Shown in pieces: positions 31,399-39,251 of a DNA stretch of 39,303 bases. The translations under genes were made by a program, and so were the position numbers. Position 1 is the first letter of the stretch, and each line of letters starts with the position of its first letter. The stretch covers positions 1-39,303 of the forward strand of contig JBBDRX010000053.1 of assembly GCA_040905245.1 (NCBI GenBank), written 5' to 3'. Source of the DNA: JBBDRX01 sp040905245. Lineage in GTDB: Bacteria > Bacteroidota > Rhodothermia > Balneolales > Balneolaceae. The notes beneath the pieces were generated by a model. That model had not been told where the DNA came from. It searched no databases and saw only the letters and a list, made by a program, of their open reading frames with translations.

Positions 31399-33159
31399 AT
31401 GTTCAGGACAAAGAGACATATCGGAATCGCTGTTGATGACCTCTTGCTGCAAATGGCTCGCGTCCAGCGGAAAGGGAAAACCCTTTTATTGCTGGATCTG
31501 GATACGATTGAATTGGCAGAACCCTTGCATAAACACCTTTTTGATCCCCAGCAACGAGGGGAGTCCTCCGGCCAGACGAAAGGAGCAGATCCTGACGATA
31601 TTTTTGGAATCGAAGATACAGGTGAGTCTTCACCCGAATCTTCTGCCAGTGCAGAAGAGGCACTGGACAATTTAAACGAACTTGACAGTCTGGATGATCT
31701 GGAGAATCTCGCCGATTTTGACTCTCTGGAAGATGAGGACACTCCCGATCTGGTCGATGAAGCCGGGCTGCCGGACAGCAACGAAGTTCTTGTCTATGAA
31801 TATTTAAATGCTGCCGAACATGATAACAGAAAACATATTGGATTGAACATCCGGTCGGGTATCAGTCATTTTCAGTTTCTGTCGGATACAAACTATAGCA
31901 GTGTAAAGCGAAAAGAACTCAGAGAGATTGTAGAGAAACGTCTGCACTCAGTTCATGGTGAGGTGCCGGATCAGGACTTCTATAACTACTATGTGGACGA
32001 AGAGGGCAGGCTCTGTATTGTTTCCGTCGATGAAGAACCAGAGTCTCTTCGAATGATGAACCGGGTTCATGCCATCTCGAAACGAAAACGTCTCTATATT
32101 GAAGAGGTCTTGTCGGACGAAATGGCGCTGGTTGGTTTCTATCGGACGCACTATCCCGAGCCTCCTGACGAAAAGAGAATTACGGCGCTGATTCAGATCC
32201 GGGAGCAGCGGTGCAGGATTGTCTTTCTTCGAAACCACCAGATCCTGCAGATTTCTCCGATTATCAACGAAGGAAGTGCGGATCGAAACGTTTTGGGTAC
32301 ACTGTTCAGCAAGTTGCTTTTTCAGCTTGATACTGGAAAGGTATCCAGACTGGATCGGGTGATTCTCTGTGACAATGTATTGGGAGAAGAAGCCATCCGA
32401 TTCTTCGAAAAACAGTTTCCGGATGTTGATGTCCGGGAGTTTGAACCTGACCCGGCTCTGCTTCAGATTCCTGATGCGCTTTCTGACAAAGTCCCGCATT
32501 ATACCACGGCACTTGCCACTGCAACTGCAGCTGCCGGACCTCTTCCGGACCTGTTTCCACCACTCTCCATCATTCCTCAATACATTCCGGACCGCCAAAA
32601 AATTTTCCAGCTTCAGTGGCACGGAATTCTTCTGCTTATTGCTATCGGTCTGGCACCCGTAGTCCTGAACTCCCTCTACCAGCAGAACAGAACAGAAATC
32701 GAGAACCTGACAAGCGAAAACAGTCGGATGGAGTCCCTGATTGCAGATCTGGAGTCTACCGTTGAAGAGACCAATCAGATGGAACAGCGACTCAACATGC
32801 ATAAAGAGCAGTTGATGTTGCTCTATGAGCTGAGTGAGGAGACTGTACGCTGGACAGCAACGTTCGATCACATCAACCGTGCTGTCTCGGAGATCGGCGG
32901 ATTGTGGATTACCACATTTCGGCAATCCCCCCAGGGCCTTCTTATCGAAGGATATTCTCTCTATGAAGAGAGAATACCCGCACTTGCGAGACGGTTTGGC
33001 CACGTGACGCTGATTAATGTTCAGCAAGTGGAGATGAGAGAGCACCCGATCCACCGGTTCTCCATGCGGCTGGCCCGGGTTGTAGATTCTGAAGGACTCT
33101 ATACACCCGAATTTTCAAGGGAGATACCTCCTTTCCTGGAATCACTTGAAGAGTTGTAA
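31399..33159 (+). CDS. PilM-PilN fusion protein of the pilus alignment complex (586 aa)
   Basis: Residues 1-50 and 125-380 resemble the actin-like PilM (start RHIGIAVDDLLLQMARV; later TALIQIREQRCRIVFLRNHQ and DRVILCDNVLGEEAIRFFE), but the usual D-x-G-S-S phosphate loop is missing, so ATP binding is doubtful. An acidic insert fills residues about 63-124 (DNLNELDSLDDLENLADFD). A PilN part follows in the same chain: SIIPQYIPDRQ (like the INLLP motif by which PilN binds PilM), one transmembrane helix near 405-427, a coiled coil to about 470 and a ferredoxin-like end (WITTFRQSPQGLLIEGYS). It starts 6 nt after the PilT-like gene. Fold assignments are by eye. Confidence 0.72.
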   Translation: MFRTKRHIGIAVDDLLLQMARVQRKGKTLLLLDLDTIELAEPLHKHLFDPQQRGESSGQTKGADPDDIFGIEDTGESSPESSASAEEALDNLNELDSLDDLENLADFDSLEDEDTPDLVDEAGLPDSNEVLVYEYLNAAEHDNRKHIGLNIRSGISHFQFLSDTNYSSVKRKELREIVEKRLHSVHGEVPDQDFYNYYVDEEGRLCIVSVDEEPESLRMMNRVHAISKRKRLYIEEVLSDEMALVGFYRTHYPEPPDEKRITALIQIREQRCRIVFLRNHQILQISPIINEGSADRNVLGTLFSKLLFQLDTGKVSRLDRVILCDNVLGEEAIRFFEKQFPDVDVREFEPDPALLQIPDALSDKVPHYTTALATATAAAGPLPDLFPPLSIIPQYIPDRQKIFQLQWHGILLLIAIGLAPVVLNSLYQQNRTEIENLTSENSRMESLIADLESTVEETNQMEQRLNMHKEQLMLLYELSEETVRWTATFDHINRAVSEIGGLWITTFRQSPQGLLIEGYSLYEERIPALARRFGHVTLINVQQVEMREHPIHRFSMRLARVVDSEGLYTPEFSREIPPFLESLEEL

Positions 33160-33161
33160 TT

Positions 33162-34019
33162 ATGTCGTACGGACGAAGAAATACCATCATTCTGCTTCTG
33201 TTTTTTCTGTTAATTCTCGGATCCGGATATGGATACATCCACTTTTTTCAGAAAGCCGAGATTGAGACCCTCCAGAACAGACAGACAGTACTGCAAGGAA
33301 CGTTTGATCAGATGAGCCTGGTTGTCGAAACCTATCCGCTGTTTGAATCGGCACTACTGCAGTCCGAAGCTTTTCTGAACAACTATGATAAACATCTGTT
33401 TCCGACACACAATCCGGACCAGATCTATCGCTATTTAAACGAGTTAAACTCCCAATGGCCTCGCATCGATTTCAACTTCAATTTTGCTGATTCCACCACA
33501 CACGATCAGTATGGAATCGTTCAGACAACCCTGGACGGCACCGGAAGCTGGAGAGGGGTGTACGGTTTTATCAACCGGATGGAAAACAGCCGGCCGGTGC
33601 AACGCGTCCGCGATGTACAGATTACTCCGTCCAACACTCCGGGAGAGTACGGAAATGTCAGTTTTACACTCACTCTCCAGAGTTACTATGAGCGACGCAC
33701 ATCACTCAGAACGGACTGGGAGACGCTCACAGTTGGTATGAGTACTCCAGATCAATTTCATAATCCATTCTTTCCTTTGATTCGAGAGGTCGGCGACAAT
33801 GAGCAGGAACTGCCGGATGTGGAAAATAGTCAGCTGCTCGGCATCGGGAGTTCACGAATCTATTTGAGAGATCAGAACGGAGAGTTGATACGCCTCTCCC
33901 TGAATGACCAGGTCTGGCTGGGGCGGTTAATAGCAATTGATGTACGGCAGGGGACTGCACATTTTCGCCTGAATAAAGGCGGACTAATTGAAGATGTAAT
34001 ACTTGAGGTAGAAAAATGA
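33162..34019 (+). CDS. PilO-like protein with a C-terminal PilP-like domain (285 aa)
   Basis: One transmembrane helix at residues 7-27 (IILLLFFLLILGSGYGYIHF), then a short coiled coil and a ferredoxin-like PilO domain (PLFESALLQSEAFLNNYDKH, GTGSWRGVYGFINRMENS, as in PilO's Y-x-x-v-x-x-F-l-x-x-L). Residues about 215-285 form a small beta domain (LLGIGSSRIYLRDQNGELIR, LNDQVWLGRLIAID) resembling PilP, the part that contacts the secretin. PilP is normally a separate lipoprotein; here it appears joined to PilO. It lies between the PilM-PilN fusion (2-nt gap) and the secretin (ATGA overlap). The PilP part is the less certain call. Confidence 0.68.
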   Translation: MSYGRRNTIILLLFFLLILGSGYGYIHFFQKAEIETLQNRQTVLQGTFDQMSLVVETYPLFESALLQSEAFLNNYDKHLFPTHNPDQIYRYLNELNSQWPRIDFNFNFADSTTHDQYGIVQTTLDGTGSWRGVYGFINRMENSRPVQRVRDVQITPSNTPGEYGNVSFTLTLQSYYERRTSLRTDWETLTVGMSTPDQFHNPFFPLIREVGDNEQELPDVENSQLLGIGSSRIYLRDQNGELIRLSLNDQVWLGRLIAIDVRQGTAHFRLNKGGLIEDVILEVEK

Positions 34020-35746
34020 AGAGACAATTCCACAGCTTGACGATATGGATTTCAGGGCTTTCGGCCTGCCTTTTTCTATTACTGTCTGCAGAAGCCGGAG
34101 TAGCTCAGGAGCAAATCCCGCGAGAATATACCGATCCGGATCAAATGATCTCATTTGACCGGCAGACTCCGTTTCCGGATGCTATTGGAATCATTTCAGA
34201 TTTCGTCTCCGAAACAGAAGATCGGCTCCTCATCGACCGGACCGGCTATACAGGGCCGATCGGAGTTTCCCTGCCTCCCATGCACTGGAGAGACGCACTC
34301 CGATACATACTTCGGGTTCAAAATATGGTTCTTCATGAAGACCCGGAATTTTATGAAGTACTGACCCGCCAACAGCTTCAGAACAGAACCGATACAAATG
34401 ATTCGGGAGCACAGAGTACTTCCGGATCGGATATTGCCACTACCCGAACCCGTGAAGTCCGTATTAATGCAACGTTTTTTGAAGGCAGCCGCCGGGCGCT
34501 CCAGGAGGTAGGGGTAGACTGGTCTACCCTGACCAACCTGACACCGACGAATGTCGCTGAGTACATGAGTGATGATGGGGGTGAACAGCTTCCGGGCCAG
34601 TTTCAAAACCGGTTTGTCGCGATCAATGCCCGAGGAGCCCAGAACGTTTCGCAAAGTGTCTTCAATTCACTCATTAACTTTGGAGATGTCGGAGCCGGAA
34701 TTGAAGTCCAGGCACTTTTCAGTGCGTTTGAGGCAGACAACCTGGGTGAAGTCCTGGCCACTCCGTCGGTCAAGGTGATGGACGGACAGGAGGGCAGAAT
34801 CCAGGTGGGGGAGGACTTTTCAATCAAACAGAGGGATTTTGCCGGAAATGTTACGGATCAGTTTTTCAGTACCGGAACGATCCTGACCGTAACACCACAA
34901 ATCATTGATTATCAGGATACTACCTTCATCTACCTGGATCTGAATGTCGAACGCTCTTCGGCGCAACCGGATCCCGTGAGTACAGTCATCAGTAAGGAAC
35001 AGGCGAGTACACACTCCCTGCTTCTGGACGGTGAGAGTACAGTTATTGCCGGGCTCTATCGTACCGACCACAGCGAAGTCCGGCGAGGTATACCGATACT
35101 CAAGGACCTGCCACCCTGGTTTTTTGGGCTCAGATATCTGTTCGGTTATAATTCCACCGATATTTCAGAAAATGAACTGATCGTACTGGTTCAGGCCGAA
35201 CTGGAAGAGTCCATCCCCAATCGATTACTCAGACAGTTTCGTCCCAAGAGAAATCTGATTGAGGAACAACAGCAGCGTAATCGGGAGGATCTGGACTACA
35301 TCTCGTCTCAAAGTCCGGACGAAAAGGATTCGAAAGAAAACGTCGAAACGATGAATCCAGAACAGGTTCAACCCGATATTCTCGAACCTGAGGTCGGTTC
35401 GTTGCCGGAGAGGGGGGCACAATCCGGTGTTTCATCGCCTTCAAGACCCGTCACAGAGAGCCGGAACGAATCTGATAATGCTCCTGACGTGGACCGGAGA
35501 AGATCTGGCGAAGAACTCTCATACTATACAATAGCCGGCACTTTTCAGAGTCGTGAAAATAGTGAAGAACTCTATGAGCAGCTGATCGGAGAGGGATACG
35601 AGGCTCACCTGCTGCATGATCGGGAAAGCGGACTATACAGGGTTGCTTACGCCGGTTTTTCCGACCGGAGCGAGGCAGTTCGGTACACACAAAATATTCA
35701 ACGTATACAACAGGAGGATGCGTGGCTTTCTGCAGCTCCGAATTGA
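34016..35746 (+). CDS. pilQ: Type IV pilus secretin with C-terminal SPOR-like domain (576 aa)
   Basis: Outer-membrane secretin that lets the pilus exit. A signal peptide ends near residue 30 (LLLSAEAGVAQ). Residues about 45-125 are an STN/N0-like domain. The secretin core (about 140-400) shows GAGIEVQALFSAFEADN, VLATPSVKVMDGQEGRIQVG, GTILTVTPQIID, and LDGESTVIAGLYRTDHSEV with RRGIPILKDLPPWFFGLRYL. A disordered acidic linker (405-500) leads to a SPOR-like domain (about 502-576): YYTIAGTFQSRENSEELYEQ, GLYRVAYAGFSDRSEAVRYT. SPOR domains bind septal, denuded peptidoglycan. No AMIN domain, the usual peptidoglycan anchor of PilQ, is seen. Last gene of the operon. Confidence 0.87.
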   Translation: MKRQFHSLTIWISGLSACLFLLLSAEAGVAQEQIPREYTDPDQMISFDRQTPFPDAIGIISDFVSETEDRLLIDRTGYTGPIGVSLPPMHWRDALRYILRVQNMVLHEDPEFYEVLTRQQLQNRTDTNDSGAQSTSGSDIATTRTREVRINATFFEGSRRALQEVGVDWSTLTNLTPTNVAEYMSDDGGEQLPGQFQNRFVAINARGAQNVSQSVFNSLINFGDVGAGIEVQALFSAFEADNLGEVLATPSVKVMDGQEGRIQVGEDFSIKQRDFAGNVTDQFFSTGTILTVTPQIIDYQDTTFIYLDLNVERSSAQPDPVSTVISKEQASTHSLLLDGESTVIAGLYRTDHSEVRRGIPILKDLPPWFFGLRYLFGYNSTDISENELIVLVQAELEESIPNRLLRQFRPKRNLIEEQQQRNREDLDYISSQSPDEKDSKENVETMNPEQVQPDILEPEVGSLPERGAQSGVSSPSRPVTESRNESDNAPDVDRRRSGEELSYYTIAGTFQSRENSEELYEQLIGEGYEAHLLHDRESGLYRVAYAGFSDRSEAVRYTQNIQRIQQEDAWLSAAPN

Positions 35747-35778
35747 ATCGGGAATGCACATAGCCTGAGACGCAACGG

Positions 35779-36642
35779 TCAGGAATCCGTCAGAGCCGAA
35801 TCGGCGATTGCGGCTCTGGAGTGTTTCTTCAGAAACTCTATCGAAATCTCGTTAAAACGGTTCGGTTGTTCAATATTACAGACATGACCGCAGTTCTCAA
35901 TAACGACCAATTCACTGTTTCGGTGCTTTTCAACCAGCTTTTGGACCACCGGCAGAAACATGTGATCTTCGCCTCCCATGATATAAAGAGTGGGGTTTCC
36001 ACTCTCTTCTTCACGAAAATGGCGCAAGAGAGGATTCACTTCATACGTCATTCGATACCACTTTAAAAACTCCTTCCGTGCCATCTTTTTAGCTTCCCGG
36101 ACAAAAAGATTCCGGGACTCCGCATGATTGGCTCGAGGCTGAATAATCCAGGCGAACAATCTGTACAGCCACAGAAAGGGAACCAGCCGCTTAAACCAAT
36201 GGCCCAGCCAGACAAGAACCCTGGACCGGATATTCAGACGCATGATAGCACCACACATAATTGTACTTATAACTCTTTCGCCGGCAATTTCTTCTATCGT
36301 TCGTATGATAACTGTTCCAAGGGAGACACCGATAAAATGGGCTTTATGGATCTGCAAATGATCCAGCACCTGCAGGACATCCCGGCTTACCAGCTGGAAG
36401 GTGTATTTTTCGCGATAATATTCCTGAATCATATGACGCGAGTTCCCGTGCCCCCTCAGGTCAATGAAAAGCACATTAAAATGATCGCGGTATGCCTTGA
36501 TCTGTTTAAACCAGATGGAAGAGGAGCCACCGGCACCGTGAACGAAAACCACCCAGTCCCGGTCATCTCCTTTTTTATAGGTTTTGTAGTAGAGTATGGC
36601 CTCTGCGTTGCGGCTGTCGTCCAAAAAAATCCTCTTTGTCAA
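35779..36642 (-). CDS. Alpha/beta hydrolase (287 aa)
   Basis: A serine hydrolase of the alpha/beta fold. Oxyanion motif VVFVHGAGGSSSIWFKQI, strand FIDLRGHGNS, nucleophile elbow FIGVSLGTVIIR (GxSxG), acid in YIMGGEDHMF and His in ENCGHVCNIEQP complete the triad. A basic, Trp-rich cap region lies between (VLVWLGHWFKRLVPFLWLYR). No signal peptide. The substrate cannot be predicted. The start appears to be TTG 36642; no in-frame ATG lies nearby. It is convergent with the secretin gene, with no evident terminator in the 32-bp gap. Confidence 0.85.
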   Translation of the reverse strand: MTKRIFLDDSRNAEAILYYKTYKKGDDRDWVVFVHGAGGSSSIWFKQIKAYRDHFNVLFIDLRGHGNSRHMIQEYYREKYTFQLVSRDVLQVLDHLQIHKAHFIGVSLGTVIIRTIEEIAGERVISTIMCGAIMRLNIRSRVLVWLGHWFKRLVPFLWLYRLFAWIIQPRANHAESRNLFVREAKKMARKEFLKWYRMTYEVNPLLRHFREEESGNPTLYIMGGEDHMFLPVVQKLVEKHRNSELVVIENCGHVCNIEQPNRFNEISIEFLKKHSRAAIADSALTDS

Positions 36643-36752
36643 GATTGAACAAACCCTCTGTTTCCGACACTTAAACAGAACTATATCACGTGCAATACAA
36701 CTGTGATAATAGGCTTCTGAAGGTTTTCAGACAAACGGGGAGAGGGGCGGTG

Positions 36753-37253
36753 CTACCGCTTATCCTGGAAAAACCGCTTCAGGAGCTGACTGCACTCCTC
36801 TTCCAGGATCCCCTGAATACATTCGGACTGATGGTTCAGCCCTGGATCGGATGCAAGCTGGAATCGGGAGCCACAGGCTCCGGATTTCTCGTCAGACGCA
36901 CCGAAGACAATACGGGACATTTTGGACCAGACAGAAGCTCCTGTGCACATGACGCAGGGCTCGAGGGTCACATAGAGTGTACAATCTTTCAAAACCTTAC
37001 TTTCAAGGGTATCACAGGCAGAGGAGATAGCGATCATCTCTGCATGGGCTGTAGGGTCTCCGAGCATTTCGACCTGGTTATAGCCGCGGCCGACAATTCG
37101 GTTGTTGAAGACCACAATGGCGCCCACCGGAACTTCGTCACTCTGATACGCTTTTTGTGCAAGTTCGAGTGCCTGATACATATATACTGTATGTCGGCGC
37201 CAGACATCGGCAGCAGCGGTCGGGTCTGAGCCGGGACATTCACGATCTGTCAT
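36753..37253 (-). CDS. tadA: tRNA-specific adenosine deaminase (166 aa)
   Basis: TadA converts the wobble adenosine of tRNA-Arg(ACG) to inosine. The cytidine-deaminase-type zinc site is present: PTAHAEMIAI (His, catalytic Glu) and LEPCVMCTGA (PCxxC). ALELAQKAYQSDEVPVGAIV and GRGYNQ at the N-terminus and FGASDEKSGACGS after the site are typical of TadA. About 20 extra residues precede the usual start; no Shine-Dalgarno helps decide. It may share a transcript with the hydrolase gene 110 nt downstream. Confidence 0.92.
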   Translation of the reverse strand: MTDRECPGSDPTAAADVWRRHTVYMYQALELAQKAYQSDEVPVGAIVVFNNRIVGRGYNQVEMLGDPTAHAEMIAISSACDTLESKVLKDCTLYVTLEPCVMCTGASVWSKMSRIVFGASDEKSGACGSRFQLASDPGLNHQSECIQGILEEECSQLLKRFFQDKR

Positions 37254-37293
37254 GGCACTATTCGTTCGATTGATTATCCTTTTTAGACAATGG

Positions 37294-37323
37294 TTGCAGG
37301 ATCACTCATAATGCGTATTTTTG
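37294..37323 (+). promoter_or_regulatory. Upstream promoter (P1) of the 37535 gene pair
   Basis: TTG (37294-37296), 19-nt spacer, TATTTTTG (37316-37323): an exact match to TTG-N19-TAnnTTTG. The leader to the first gene would be about 205 nt. Confidence 0.6.
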
Positions 37324-37349
37324 CCCTCATATATTGAATGGAGAAGAAA

Positions 37350-37380
37350 TTGGGGGATAACCGATTGAATTGATATCTTG
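37350..37380 (+). promoter_or_regulatory. Downstream promoter (P2) of the 37535 gene pair
   Basis: TTG (37350-37352), 21-nt spacer, TATCTTG (37374-37380), the same heptamer as before gatB and tatA. It lies 27 bp downstream of the end of P1, giving a leader of about 148 nt. The leader is AT-rich; no riboswitch fold was recognised in it. Confidence 0.6.
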
Positions 37381-37534
37381 ATTTCGGTCGAATAAATTTA
37401 TTTAATTAAATTGGTTTATTCACTAACGAACCATTCATCAATAAAGAGTTACGCAAGCAGCCGTTGAGATAACAGAAGCTTTGTGACCTTTGAAAAAGTA
37501 ATTACACCATAAACCACTCACAATCCATCAAATC

Positions 37535-37984
37535 ATGGAAAGACACAGACTAACGACGCTATTCGCAAGTGTCGCGCTGATGCTCAGTGTGACAGCTTGT
37601 GGCCCGTCTCTTGTGATTGAAAATGTTGACTACTCCCAACCTATTGAGAGTGTCCTCTCTGTTGACGGAGAGAATCAGGTTCATGACCAGAGATATGGCA
37701 TCGAATTCACAATCAGCTCCGTTCTGGAAGAAGAAGGGAACGACTCTGTCGATGAAGTTCGCCTGATTCGAAGCAGCAGAGGCTTTTACTTTTTGACGGC
37801 TGAAGGATTCAATCACGTATATGTTTTTGAATCTGACGAATCCGAACTAAAACTGAAATCAAAAATTCATGTCAGCGAAGAGGGCATTGCGCAGCCTGCT
37901 CTGAACCAGAGGGGTAGTCACATTGAAGTGGTCGACCGTTCTTCAGGTGATACCATTCGTGTAAATGAAGAAGGCAGGATATAG
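37535..37984 (+). CDS. Small lipoprotein of unknown function (149 aa)
   Basis: The signal sequence ends in a clear lipobox (SVTAC, Cys22; GPS follows), so it is membrane-anchored and faces the periplasm or surface. The mature part is beta-rich and acidic with regular strand-like alternation (RGFYFLTAEGFNHVYVFES, SHIEVVDRSSGDTIRVNEEG), suggesting one compact beta domain. I do not recognise the family. Its stop lies within the ribosome binding site of the next gene, so the two are coupled. Confidence 0.78.
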   Translation: MERHRLTTLFASVALMLSVTACGPSLVIENVDYSQPIESVLSVDGENQVHDQRYGIEFTISSVLEEEGNDSVDEVRLIRSSRGFYFLTAEGFNHVYVFESDESELKLKSKIHVSEEGIAQPALNQRGSHIEVVDRSSGDTIRVNEEGRI

Positions 37985-37988
37985 GAGG
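37983..37988 (+). promoter_or_regulatory. Ribosome binding site that sets the start of the 37995 gene
   Basis: AGGAGG with 6-nt spacing to ATG 37995 is the best Shine-Dalgarno in the window. It overlaps the stop codon of the lipoprotein gene and rules out the ATG 30 nt upstream. Confidence 0.8.
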
Positions 37989-37994
37989 CAAACC

Positions 37995-39251
37995 ATGAAT
38001 AGATCAATTCATTTTTCACTGTGTACACTATTTGCACTGGTGCTGACGACTCTCTCTTGGTCGAATGCAGCAGCGCAACAGTCCGACTACCAAATTCAAC
38101 AGGATTTTCGGGCAGATTACAGCCAGATTGTGAACAGCATTGACAATGCATCCACAAGTTCGGACGTGTCCCGAATCGAACGATCCATTCAGGGATTTGT
38201 CTCTGAGTACAGTGATCACACCAATATCATCGATTCATCACTCTATCCGGAAACGGCCCAGGAGTGGATCGACGATCTGAAATCCCGACTGAACGCAACT
38301 CAGCAAAAGATTGCGAGAATCGAGGAGATGGACGAGCGAATCAACGAACTGAACCGTGAGCTGGAAGGGTTTCGCGGCAACCTGACTGAGATGAACCAGG
38401 AGGTCGAATCTCTTCAGCAACAGCTTAGTGATGCGCAGTCCAGTCATCAGCGAGCTTCAGGCCTTGCACGGGAATACAGGGAAAGCCTGCAGGAACGTGA
38501 CGAGTTTGTAACTACGTTTCTGGTTCAGCTGACACGCAAGTATCAGGCAGCCGACGCATCGACAGATGCAGACATTTCAGAGGCTATCGAGCGTCTGGAC
38601 GACAATCCGGTAGATCTGCTCCGCACCGTTCTCGGTGAGTATGTAAATTATGCCAACCAGTCTTCCGGGCTTACCGCACCTGAGTATCTGAGCATGAAGG
38701 CTCAGCACCAGTACTTCAGCGAGTGGTGGCAGGGAGTCGGTGAGTCACTGACAAATGTCTTTGATCCGGACTCGCCTGTACAATCTCACCAGGAAGTGAC
38801 AGACCTTCTGTCCAACTGGGAAGCAGCCATTGACAATCGAATCTGGGGTTCAATCGACAGTGCTTTTGCCGACAACGGGATCGAACTGGCTGATTTTTCC
38901 AACTCTTCTCAATTGTATAATGCCCTTCAGGAGTATGTAAGCGGAGCAACAGAACAAGCACGTAATCAGAACAGCCAGGACGACCTGGATCAGTTCAGAA
39001 ACTTCTCCAACTTCTGGAATGGAACAGTTAAAGCTCAATGGGGAGATCTTCTCATTGCAAGTGGTATTCTGAACTATGAACAGATTGCTGGAATTGACAG
39101 CCAGCTTGACGGTTGGAACGAAGTCGCTATACCTACTTCCAATCTGATGTTGATTCTTTTCCTCGTCAGTATTGCCGTCATTATCGGGCTTATTATTTCA
39201 CTCGCCCGCAAACGAGGAGATAATGAAGAAGGAGAAGCGGCTCAATCCTGA
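37995..39251 (+). CDS. Exported coiled-coil protein with C-terminal membrane anchor (418 aa)
   Basis: The signal peptide ends near residue 26 (TLSWSNAAAQ). A long coiled coil covers about residues 70-160 (ATQQKIARIEEMDERINELN, MNQEVESLQQQLSDAQSSHQ). A helical middle without recognised domain follows. A single C-terminal transmembrane helix (LMLILFLVSIAVIIGLIISL) is followed by a positive stretch (ARKRG) and an acidic tail, so the bulk would be periplasmic with the tail in the cytosol. I know no family for it. It is coupled to the lipoprotein gene upstream, and together they may form an envelope complex. Confidence 0.78.
   Translation: MNRSIHFSLCTLFALVLTTLSWSNAAAQQSDYQIQQDFRADYSQIVNSIDNASTSSDVSRIERSIQGFVSEYSDHTNIIDSSLYPETAQEWIDDLKSRLNATQQKIARIEEMDERINELNRELEGFRGNLTEMNQEVESLQQQLSDAQSSHQRASGLAREYRESLQERDEFVTTFLVQLTRKYQAADASTDADISEAIERLDDNPVDLLRTVLGEYVNYANQSSGLTAPEYLSMKAQHQYFSEWWQGVGESLTNVFDPDSPVQSHQEVTDLLSNWEAAIDNRIWGSIDSAFADNGIELADFSNSSQLYNALQEYVSGATEQARNQNSQDDLDQFRNFSNFWNGTVKAQWGDLLIASGILNYEQIAGIDSQLDGWNEVAIPTSNLMLILFLVSIAVIIGLIISLARKRGDNEEGEAAQS

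Noticed and set aside
31948..33054. Long - strand open frame (368 codons) opposite the PilM-PilN gene
   Set aside because: Composition is that of an antisense shadow; the + strand frame fits the pilus operon with tight spacing.
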